A DNA stretch of 64,000 bases, from assembly GCA_034359265.1 (NCBI GenBank), contig CP136896.1, positions 36,942,001-37,006,000 of the forward strand, in the 5' to 3' direction. Of the stretch, positions 54,499-64,000 are shown one piece after another; position 1 is the stretch's first letter; every line of letters starts with the position of its first letter. The notes beneath the pieces were generated by a model. It was not told the DNA's origin, searched no databases, and saw nothing but the letters and a program-made list of their open reading frames with translations. Position numbers and translations under genes: made by a program. The DNA is from Canna indica. Taxonomy: Eukaryota; Streptophyta; Magnoliopsida; Zingiberales; Cannaceae.

Positions 54499-55529
54499 TA
54501 TAAACAATGAATGGTATTAAAAAACATAGAACATGAATGAAATTCCTATTGTACCTATAGTTGTTTACTTATTATGTTTTCTAATTTTGATTTGTTATAG
54601 GGCATGAAGCTACAACCAACGGGACTAAAGAGCTTACTAGCTATTGTTCTATCATCCGTTGTGAGTTTTATAACTTTACACACAATCATTCTCTTTATCA
54701 TTATGCTATATCACCTTGTTGGCACTGGCAGGTGGCTTCTGGACCTTTCTTCTAAGTTATCTTTCTAATTTATTACTAGCGATGCTTGTGGATATGGCAA
54801 TTAGTTAAGACATGCACAATCTTGCATGTAACTTTCCCATGGTTTGGTTAATTTTCTTGTCCTTTATCAACTGGCTACAGAGGATTACTAATTTCTATAT
54901 CTACAGTTTCCTATCATTTTTATCATTTGATTGTAGCAATAATTTTCTATAGCAGAAACAATGTTGGGCATATTACTCAAACATGCACAGTTGGCATATT
55001 ATATCATGAGAACTAAAGAAGGACGCACCTTATTTATCTGAACATGTCATGAATTTTTTCATATGCATCATCTATCGATAAACAATAAGTTGAACTGTCA
55101 CCTGTATTAGTAATGGATCATATGTGTTGTTCCAACATTATCATGATTCTTGAGGCTAATGGTTAGTAGGTATATAATCCAATGATTTTGTATAGTGTAA
55201 AAGTCAGTTTACCTAACTTATTCATTTATATAACCACACATTTTTTCTCTGATTATAAAACTTCCAGCTAGGATTTAATTTATATGTGTCTCATTTTTAA
55301 ATTTGATTAAGTGATCTTATTGTTTAAATAATATTTTGGCAATTGGGATGCCCTTTTCCTATTCTTTTGATGTTTGTTGTTTAAAGAAATCATTTTCTCT
55401 CTATTATAGTAGATACATTTTTTTTTCTAGTTTAAACATTAAATTAAATAGAAAAGGGAAATTGATCTCTTGTTAACATATGAACATATAGCAACTGAAG
55501 CCTAGGACCTCTGCTATTTGTGGTATTTC
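54499..55529 (+). other. AT-rich intergenic sequence; one exon-like segment
   Basis: A short segment at 54601-54659 is framed by TTGTTATAG and by GTGAGTTTT, good splice consensus. It reads GMKLQPTGLKSLLAIVLSSV in one frame. I do not recognise it. Nothing else gene-like here. Confidence 0.35.
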
Positions 55530-58500
55530 TGTTATGTCCGTGTATAAAAATAATAATAAAAAAATAAAAAAATTTGAAGTCAACCCAAATAAATAAATGA
55601 CGAAGGGGAAGAGAGATGATTGGAGGAGAGAGAGTTGCAGGTGACGGTGAGGTGAGGGGTTTTAAGAGAGGGAGAGCTACTGTGGTCGGAGGTTCAGAAA
55701 GAGAATGAGGGAGGAGAACCTGCAGGCGGAGGAGGAGTCAGCGCACGTGTTGCCGGTAGGAAATCGCGGAATCGAGGTAGGAGATCTCTTCCATCTCCTT
55801 TACTTCCTCATTTGTTTCCCGATGATGACAATGAAGGATGAGGTCACGCTGAGGAGCCGTGCGGGTTGGTGGAGGGCAGTCGTGGGCACAGGCTGCCGCA
55901 GACCACGCAATTGTGGTCATTGCGGTGTTGGTCGCGTGTAGATTGCGGCGACACCACAAGGTCCGCTGCTATGCGCTGGCCGTGCATTATAGACCACGCG
56001 CAGGCCAGCAGTAGCAGCTGGCCGTGCTTGGTGATGGCCCTCCCGGCCACCATTCCGTCGCCAGTCGATTAGGCCGATGCTGGAGGCCGAGGAGAGGGCG
56101 AAGATGTTGGCGGGTGGGTCCTCAGCGGGTGGCTGAGAGGGGGAGTGTCACACCCCAACTTAGGATCGTGTGACCAGCCAGGGTCTATGTCCTACCTTGA
56201 AGCCTACTGCATACACTGACTAACAGAAACTGAAACACATAATGAAAACAACGATGCAGCTTTATTCAAATATTTAAAGAAGGTTCACAATTTTGCTTTA
56301 AAACATGAAAAGTTCTGAAACATCAATCACCATAGGAAACAACTCAAGTTTAAAAGCAAATACATGTTTTCGAATAGACAATCTCAGTGTATTAAAAGAA
56401 ACAACTGCCCTAGACCTCTAGACTATGACTAGTGGACACTGCTACGATATCTACGCATCGCCTGCTCTCCAGCTGCACCATGATTCCAAGCCTCATCTCA
56501 CTGATCGGGCTCTGCAAAATAAGGAAATAAACCATGAGTCCACATGAGACTCAGTGAGCGGTTCTTCCGAACCACCACATAATTACCCAATAATCACACA
56601 CACACACAGATATATATATACATATGGCAACAAAATATAAAGTTAGGGATATAAGTTGCTTATGTTATGACAACCGACCCCAGGGGTCATCTTGTATAGG
56701 CCATACATTCATGTAAGCAGCCATAACAGCATAACTACGCCACATGGCACCCGGCCCCTAGGGCCTACTCATGATCTAGTGATTCGGCTATAACCAGCCC
56801 TACCACATACAGATAGTAACATACTGGTCGTTCGAGCCACATAGCACATAATTGAATCAAAGCAAACTCCGGGCCGTCGACTAGGATGGTCTGCTAGTCT
56901 CCGGACACCGACTGGGGTAGGGATAGCTAGTCCCACCCAACTGGGGTCTGACACCTAGCGGGCCCGCTGGTGCAATCTCAAGACCCAATCACTGGCCGAG
57001 TCAAGCATTAGTCATTTCGACTACCCATGATTCTCGACAGACCACCACAATCACATCACACAAAATGGTATCCTAAAGTTTCGTTATTTAAAGTCTCGGG
57101 CATCCGCCTATTCTCAGCCTTTTAATTTCGACCGTATCATGCGCACACTATTGTTCAAAAAATATTTCTTAGGTATGAGGCCTAACTCGTCTACTTTTGA
57201 GATTCCATATCTAACACACACTTTATAATTTCATGTAAATCATCTAGCGTCATATGCTATCTTTTGCTAATGTAAACTACATGTTATAGACTTGGAAATG
57301 CACCCATTAACAATACCGGACAACATATAAACTATAATGAAATTTCTTCACAACACCTACTATGTATAGCCACATGATTCAATGATAAAGAATTTAAATT
57401 CTACATTAAACCATAAATTCAACAAGGAAATAAATTATCTAACATGGTAAAAGTATCACCACATTTTAGAATTTAAAGAGGAAAGGTCTAAGGATGGTTA
57501 CTATCCTACCATTCTACTAATTACACGCGTCAACATACAAGACTTCCTTAGTTAGATCTTACCTAAATGTCATCTTGATTCTAATTGTCAATCTAGGCAA
57601 CTTGTCATGCCTTATTGTTTTGAGTATTCCTAACCATGAAGTTTATCTTCTAGAGATCACCATCTCCCCTAATCCTTGCTCGACCGAGACTTGAGCAAAG
57701 CATGCCTTGCTCGGCCTGAGCCTCCAAGGATAGGAACAAGAGGAAAGGACCAACCCAAACCCTAATATCTTGCTTCCGATCTATCCTAATTAAGACCTTG
57801 ATCAAGCCGCACACTCCTTGCTCGGCCAACCCATGGACATGGAGTTTTCCCTTTGCTTGGCCGAGCCTACTAGGCTTTAGAGGATGAGTTCCAATCGTCA
57901 CTTTCAGTAAGTAAATCATGAATCCACTCGATATGGGTTAAAGATCATTCAAAGGGGGTTTACATCCGTCAAGGGAATTGGGGAAAATTTTGGCATGACC
58001 TTTTCCTTTTTTCCTTGAATCAGCAGCCCCTAAAATATCAAGAATCCGACAAAAATTGCGGAGATCCGATGCAACAATAATTAAAACAGCGGTAAGAAGG
58101 TCAAGGTATCATGAATCGATGAAAAACTCGCGAAAAACTCGACACCTAGCAGTCCTAAGGGTACGGCTACCCACCTCCCCCAAATCAATGGAAAGTAACC
58201 ACTCACCTTGATCAAGGAAGAAGAAAGGGTGGATCTCGATCCTTCCGATGGCGACACGGTTTCTGGCACCGCCCCATGATCTCCCCTCCCCCTCTCTTAC
58301 TCGGGCGCCGTGCGGCTCAAGAATGAGCCGCACGGCTCATGATGAGGGGTTTTTTCCCCTCATCCACCAATGACATAAATGCCCCTCTAATTGACTTAGC
58401 CTCTACTCGACTCGATCAGAGTCTAATTCGGGCCCCGATTTGATCTGCATACACGATTTGAACTCGACTCAAAAAGGACATCTAATGCTTAATAAGGAAA

Positions 58501-60190
58501 TATCCATCTAATCAATTTAAACTTCATAAGCCAATTATACCTTCTACTAGAGGTGACTCCATGGCTCGACTCGACTAACTCCTGATCCAGTGCACTGCAC
58601 CAAAAATAGATTTTTATATTAGGAAATTTTTTCGGGTCTTACAGGGAGAGGGGCGAGTGATCGGTGGAGAAGGTGGGGAGGTCGTCATGGCCTCCTAGTT
58701 TTGATCGGGTGTCCCGCCAGTGCCAGTGGCTGCGGGAGAGGCTGGCGAAATCGACGAGATGATCGCCAGCGGCCGAGAGGGCCGACTGGCGTGAACTCGC
58801 GAGGGAGTGGGGCGGCACTCGGGCGGGCGTCGTGTGAGGGAGACGAGTGTGAGGGAGAGATTTAATTGATTTAATAAATAGATTAATTAAAGAAGAGAGC
58901 TATATCGTATGAAATGAGGTTAATTTATAGATTATTAGGGTACTTTTGTAGTTGATCGTAGAGTCATCGGATCGTGTTGAGGTGAATAGAAAAATTATAG
59001 GTTTTATCGTTCCGAACGTAATGGTTGGGTTGGTTTTCCAAGAAAACATTGTTAGGATGCCCTTCTAGTAGGTTGAATTCTTAAGTGTTTAAATAATATT
59101 AAATTATTAGTTTGAGAATTTAGTTGATTAGTTTGTGTGAATTAATTGTAGTTTGCAGAGTGGGTTGAGCATGGGTTGAGCCTGCAAGTCTGTCATCCCT
59201 TGTTTGTTGTTGATTTATCGTCGGAGATAAATTATAGAAATACCATTGTTTCCGTTGTTTGCTTTGATTCCTGAAATTTATTGAATTTTTGTTGCACATT
59301 ATTGTTGGACATGCCATGTAGAGAAATTGCATGTGTTACATTTTATTGTTGCTTATTGGCGTTTATTCTTGATTGTTGTATGTTATACTAATCCTTTGGT
59401 GCATTGGATTAGTCACCATATGCATAGTATCATATTGTTAATATATTGTGTTGTTTACTTGTTGAGCATGTTATTATCCGGTTGATTATGTTATAATCAC
59501 TTAGAGTTGTTATATTGTTGATCATGATGTTTTGTTATTATCATGTTGTTCATGTTGTTATCACTTGGAGTTGTTGTTATACTGTTGATCATAGTGATAT
59601 ACCTTGTTGCACTCTTGGAGTCAAGTTGCATGGTTGTTGTCGATCTGGAGGCTACGGCCTTGGAGAGGACTTCGGTCCAGGACCATTTCGGTGTGGTACC
59701 CCCAGGCATGGGAGAGGATATATATGATATTGACTAGTCGCATGTTGGGCACCGTCGGGTGCGATGATGTTGGACACGACATCTGATGGGCTACCTGCTT
59801 GGTGAGGGTAGTCGCATCACTGTTGGAGCGGATGATTGATGCCACTCTACAGGTGGTAGAGTGCGGGGTTTTTACCCAATGGTCCACACGCTCGATGATT
59901 TAGTTGATATTGTTTAGGAGTAAGTGAGGAGTATTTGTTGTGTTCATTGCCTTTGACTGCATCTTAGTACATGTTATTATTCATTGTTGAGTTGACACTT
60001 GATGCTTGTTGATCATATTGTGATTCCTATACTCAACACCCACTGATCTCCATTGTTTTTGCTTCAGACTTGCAGGGGTGAGCGGTCGAATTGTAGATCG
60101 AGGTGTAGATAGTTTTTAGACAGCTAGTAGACCGTTGTAGATGTGGAGCTCTGATGGCGACCGCTTTTGTATTTTATGGAAGGTTCAGTC
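55530..60190 (+). repeat. Probable sense-oriented chromovirus-type LTR, interrupted by a solo LTR
   Basis: TGTTATGTCCGTGTATAAAA at 55530 resembles the TGTxAGACCCG start of plant chromovirus LTRs and is followed by an A-rich run, a purine-rich GAGAGAG region and GC-rich sequence. This is cut by the solo LTR at 56146 and resumes after 58648, then becomes AT-rich with GTTGATCATG motifs and ends CTTCAGACTTGCAGGGGTGA near 60078. The right end is lost. No coding content. Inferred from composition and block order. Confidence 0.4.
56146..58643 (-). mobile_element. Solo chromovirus (Tekay/Del-like) LTR
   Basis: Minus strand starts TGTAAGACCCGAAAAAAT at 58643 and ends GGGGTGTGACA at 56146, flanked by exact GGGAG duplications (56141-56145 and 58644-58648). 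2498 bases, no internal sequence. Blocks within it, such as GGGATAGCTAGTCCCA, GCGGGCCCGCTGGTG and TTTTGGCATGACCTTT, recur in the LTR at 60.2-62.1 kb. Confidence 0.88.
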
Positions 60191-62117
60191 CTTCCTCTAC
60201 TTGACTCGGTCGGTCGGCCTACTCAAACCAGCCACTACGGGCTCCTCATTTAGAAACTTTCATACATCGGATCCGTCAACTAGGATGACCACTAGTTTTA
60301 TTGATCCTCCGGGTTAGGGATAGCTAGTCCCAACCCACTCAGGTCTACCGTCAGCGTGGCCCACTGATGAAATCTTAAGATCCTCCGCCACTCGGGTCTA
60401 ACACCTAGCGGGCCCGCTGGTGTAATCTCAAGACCCTATAAACCGCTGAGTCGTGTGCTTGCCATCCGGCTAGTGACACTTCTCAGTAGACCATCAACCA
60501 CAACCCAAAACCAGGTTGCGCAAGTATGTTGTGTTTTGCTTTTCGGACATTGCCCATATCCGACCCCTTACCCTAGGGTCTCATTGTTTGCTTAAATGAA
60601 CCACCTAGTGAATGTGTCTTGTATCTAAGTTAAATGATACCACTAGTCATCTAAACCATTCTTCCTAGAATGAGCGAACTCACCGACTATGTAGGCACTC
60701 GGCCTACCATTGCCACATCACTTACCAAATTAGTCATGGATAGCAACATCATGAAGAAACCGAATTAAAGAGTAAATAATGCAGTGGTTAAACCAATATG
60801 GAGCATGCACTAAGATAGCAACAATTAAACATGATACGAGCAATTAAATGAAACCTTTCTTGACTACATATACCATATGAGCATTGGAAAGAACATTCCC
60901 AAAATGATAATGTAAATCTATCACCAACAAATCTTAACATGAATATGAATTAACATTTAACGGAAGGATATGAACAACTACACGAAATCATTCGTTTCCC
61001 TTACCCTTGATCAGCCGACGCTTGAGCAAGGTAATCCTTGCTCGGCCAAACCATCTAGGTGGGAAGGGACTGGAAATTATGCATTCTAACAAGTTGAACA
61101 ATAAACATAAAATTTGAATTTAATGGACTGGAAATTATGCATTCTAACAAGTTGAACAATAAACATAAAATTCGAATTTAATCTAACATTAAGCATGGAA
61201 GTGCGAGTTAAGGCGATAAAACAAGGGATCCAACAATTCAATATAAATAGCCCAACTTTTTTCCCCTTTCTACTACTTGGCCAACTCGAGCAGGGTGATG
61301 GCCATGCTCGGCCGAACCCCCTAGGGGTGGTGGGCTTGATTGCAGCATCAACGCGAGTATCAATCCATAAGTCAAAACAACATGAATACAAGACGATACG
61401 CGAGTTGCGAGACGAGCGAGGAAATTGGAAAAAATTTTGGCATGACCTTTCTCCTTTTTCCTTGACTCGGCCAGCCCTTAAAAACCAGAAATCAACACGT
61501 TTACAAGTACAAAATCATAGTATGAACAACGATTTAAAGATCTAACATGGAGAAACACCTCGATCGGCAAAACTCGCGAAGAAAAACCCCGATTTCAAAA
61601 CCTATTGGGCCAGCCACCCGCCTCCCCTCAAAATCTACTCTAACCACTCACCTTGACCAGATCACGAAGAAGACTTGAAGAAAATGAGATCCCTATCCCC
61701 TCAAGCGTCGTCGCGAACTCGGCGCCGACAAGATCTCCTCCTCCTTCTCTCCCTTTCTCCCTCTTGTTGGGATGCGTGCGGCTCTCTCTTTGAGCCACAT
61801 GGATGGCTTGGGTGAGGGGTTTTATTCCCCTCATCCAATGACCTATTTGCCCCTCACTTGACTTAACTTCTACTCGATTCGATCCGAGTCCGATTCGGAC
61901 GCCGATCCTATCCGCACTCACGAGTCGAACTCGACTTTAATAAGACATCATAAGCAAGAAAGGAAATAACCATTGAGATAATTTAAACTTCGTATTTCCA
62001 TGGGTCAGGTTATACCTTCTACTCGAGGCGATTTCCGCTGCACGACCCGGCTAACCTCCGATCCGGTGCGCTGCACCAAAATAGATTTTTATATTAGGAA
62101 ATTTTCGGGTCTTACAA
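60190..62117 (-). repeat. 3' LTR of the minus-strand chromovirus, left end truncated
   Basis: Starts TGTAAGACCCGAAAATTTCC at 62117 on the minus strand and shares blocks with the solo LTR at 56146-58643. The distal part is missing or too diverged: about 1.9 kb against 2.5 kb, and no TGTCACACCCC terminus was found. Confidence 0.75.
61067..61182. repeat. 58-bp tandem duplication in the chromovirus LTR
   Basis: Two copies (61067-61124 and 61125-61182) beginning GGACTGGAAATTATGC differ at one base. Recent. Confidence 0.95.
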
Positions 62118-64000
62118 CCTTCCCCCCTTAAGGGAAATTCGTCCTCGAATTTAGTTGGGTTACCAGGACTTACCAACTCTTCAAACAAGGAAGGGTAGCG
62201 CTCTCTCATGTCTTGCTCTACCTCCAAGTGGCCTCTTGCCTGGAGTGGTGCTCCCAGCTAACTTTTACCAAGGGAATCTCCTTGGACCTCAGCTTCCGGA
62301 TCTACCGGTCAAATATCTCTACTGGCCTCTCCTCATACGAGACCGCCGTGTCTACCTCAACCATAGCCGGCTCGATCACATGGGACTCATCCCTCACATT
62401 CCTCCGGAGCATTGATACATGGAAGACTGGGTGAACTCTGCTCAGACTAGGAGGCAAGGCCAATTCATAAGCCACCGCGCCTCTTCGCTTGAGGATGGGG
62501 AAGGGCCCAATGAACCTAGGGCTCAATTTTCTTTTCTTTCCAAATCGAAGTACCCCTTTCATAGGAGAAACCTTTAGGAATACCAGGTCGCCCTCAGCGA
62601 ATTCCATCTCTCTAGCTTTCTTATCAGCATACATTTTCTAGCGACTCTGAGCCGCCAACAACCGTTCTTTTATTAGCTTTACCTTTTTCACCGCCTCCTC
62701 TAGCAACTCTGAACCAACCAGGAGAGTCTCTTCAGTCTCAAACCAGCCCACAGGAGACCTACACCACCGCCCATACAATGCCTCGAAGGGTGCCATACCA
62801 ATGCTACTGTCATAGCTATTGTTGTAGGCGAACTCAATCAGTTGCAGGTGTTTCTCCCAACTACCTGCTAGGTCCAGAACGCAAGCCCTCAGCATATCTT
62901 CCAAGGTTTGGATGGTTCTCTCAGACTGTCCATCTGTCTGCGGATGGAAGGTCGTGCTGAAACGCACTTGAGTGCCCAAGGCTTCTTGGAAAGACTACCA
63001 AAACCGGGCTATGAACTGGGTACTCCGATCTGATATGATCATCACTGGGGTGCCGTGGTAAGCTACAATCCTCTCCAAAAATAGTCAGGCGTACTGCTCC
63101 ACAGAAAAGGTAGTCCTCACTGGAATGAAGTTCACGATCTTGGTTAACCGGTCCAGTACCACCCAAATGGAGTCAAAGCCGTCTTTTTACTTAGGCAACC
63201 CGGTCACCAAGTCCATGGTGATTTTCTCCCACTTCCACTCGGGCACCTCGAGGTTCTGCAGCATCCCCGCAGGCTTCAAATGTTCGGCCTTTATTTGCTG
63301 GCAGACTAGACACTTGGATACAAGTTCTACTACCTCTCTTTTCATGCCCTTCCACCAGTAATGCTGCCTTAGATCTCGGTACATTTTAATGGCCCCTGGG
63401 TGCATCATATAAGTGGATCAATGACCCTACTCCAGGACTTGTCTGCGCACCTCTGCCATATCTGGCACCATAATTCGATCCTTGAACCTCAGTACTCCCT
63501 CTGAGACCAATCTGAACCCATTCTCTGCATCGTCTCTCTGCACTAAGTCCTTCGTCAGCGCATAAAAGTCATCCTCTCCCTGCGCGGCACGCAACATACC
63601 CACCAGTTTGGATTGTACCCGCAGGTGTGCCACCAAGGCACCTAAAGCTGACACTGAGAAGGTCGTACCCCCATCTAGGCATAGCGCCAGCTCTCGAGCT
63701 AAAGGCCTCCTCATGGCTTCCGGATGAGCCAAACTGTCCATGGATTTTCTGCTGAGAGCGTCCACCACCACATTGGCTTTTCCCAAGTGGTACATAATGG
63801 TGCAGTCATAGGCTTTTCCCAAGTGGTACAAAAACAACTGCCGCTAGCTCTAGGCCGTGCGTCGGATAGTTCCTTTCATGAACCTTCAACTGACAAGATG
63901 CATATGCTATGACTCTGCCAAACTACATCAGGACGCAGCCTAGGCTAACTCGAGAGGCTTCACAGTAAACCACTAACCCTCCTGAGCCGGAAGGTACGGC
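62105..64000 (-). mobile_element. Chromovirus (Ty3/gypsy, Tekay-like), 3' part
   Basis: The polypurine tract TTAAGGGGGGAAGG (about 62118-62131, read on minus) abuts the LTR. Upstream, minus-strand RNase H, integrase and a chromodomain-like tail are present. The element continues beyond the window. Confidence 0.88.
62160..64000 (-). pseudogene. pol: Chromovirus pol: RNase H, integrase and chromodomain, with several stops
   Basis: On the minus strand: TIMYHLGKANVVVDALSRKS (63800-63740, RNase H end; a 33-base segment is duplicated just before it, 63777-63837); HPGAIKMYRDLRQHYWWKGM with CLVCQ (integrase HHCC zinc finger, 63405-63300); MDLVTGLPK (first catalytic Asp) and a TAA at 63186; ISDRSTQFIARFW with a [23 protein letters not shown] (catalytic Glu, 62950-62890); [18 protein letters not shown] core end; a TAG at 62637; [20 protein letters not shown] and [14 protein letters not shown] (integrase C-terminal SH3-like fold); LRSKEIPLVKVSWEHH and a frameshifted EATW (chromodomain). 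Chromodomains direct such elements to heterochromatin (family knowledge). This copy is inactive. Confidence 0.85.

Noticed and set aside
61195..61545. 116-codon plus-strand frame
   Set aside because: It lies within the chromovirus LTR, on the opposite strand to the element; composition and context explain it.

Overview
This window is plant nuclear DNA from a large, repeat-rich angiosperm genome. The evidence is nested LTR retrotransposons primed by initiator tRNA-Met, a chromovirus, a LINE, CACTA and Mutator DNA transposons, a pentatricopeptide-repeat (PPR) host gene and a captured ZF-HD homeobox fragment. I cannot name the species. I see no intact host gene: the one certain host gene, a PPR gene, is a pseudogene. 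I see no rRNA, tRNA or CRISPR.

Layout. 1-3107: right-hand part of a minus-strand CACTA element with TNP2-type and Transposase_24-type remnants. Eleven bases further on, a second CACTA terminus (3119-3545) faces the other way. About 3.83-32.47 kb: a decayed plus-strand Ty3/gypsy gag-pol relic cut into four blocks by younger insertions. These are a solo LTR (3949-14186) that holds an antisense copia LTR, which itself holds a complete element E1 (5119-12901); element E2 (15499-23448); and element E3 (24321-32198). Each of E1, E2, E3 and the solo LTR has an exact 5-bp target-site duplication (TSD), so the nesting order is secure. 32.5-34.8 kb: no recognisable gene. 34.8-38.1 kb: a minus-strand Mutator (MULE) relic. 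38.97-40.16 kb: an old copia-type LTR. 41.2-52.3 kb: the PPR pseudogene split by a LINE (42515-52085), which is split by copia element E4 (45405-50458). 52.5-54.5 kb: a Pack-MULE carrying a ZF-HD homeobox fragment. 55.5-64 kb: chromovirus LTRs, including a clean solo LTR (56146-58643) and the 3' half of a minus-strand chromovirus.

How the parts relate. E1-E4 belong to one extended Ty1/copia group (SIRE/Maximus-like, tentative). They divide the coding capacity between them. E1 and E2 keep an open gag and have no pol; E2 also has a 3' ORF behind an apparent 5'-UTR intron. E3 has a decayed gag plus pol. E4 has lost gag, protease and most of integrase but keeps RT and RNase H. E1 and E2 could therefore only have moved with pol supplied in trans.

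The most notable signal is in the LTRs. Although the LTR families differ in sequence, each places its TATA box in the loop of a near-perfect inverted repeat whose arm sequence changes from family to family while pairing is kept. A second palindrome lies just upstream, and a third covarying hairpin lies in the transcribed part. Upstream of all of these is a TCGA-rich palindromic array of variable copy number.
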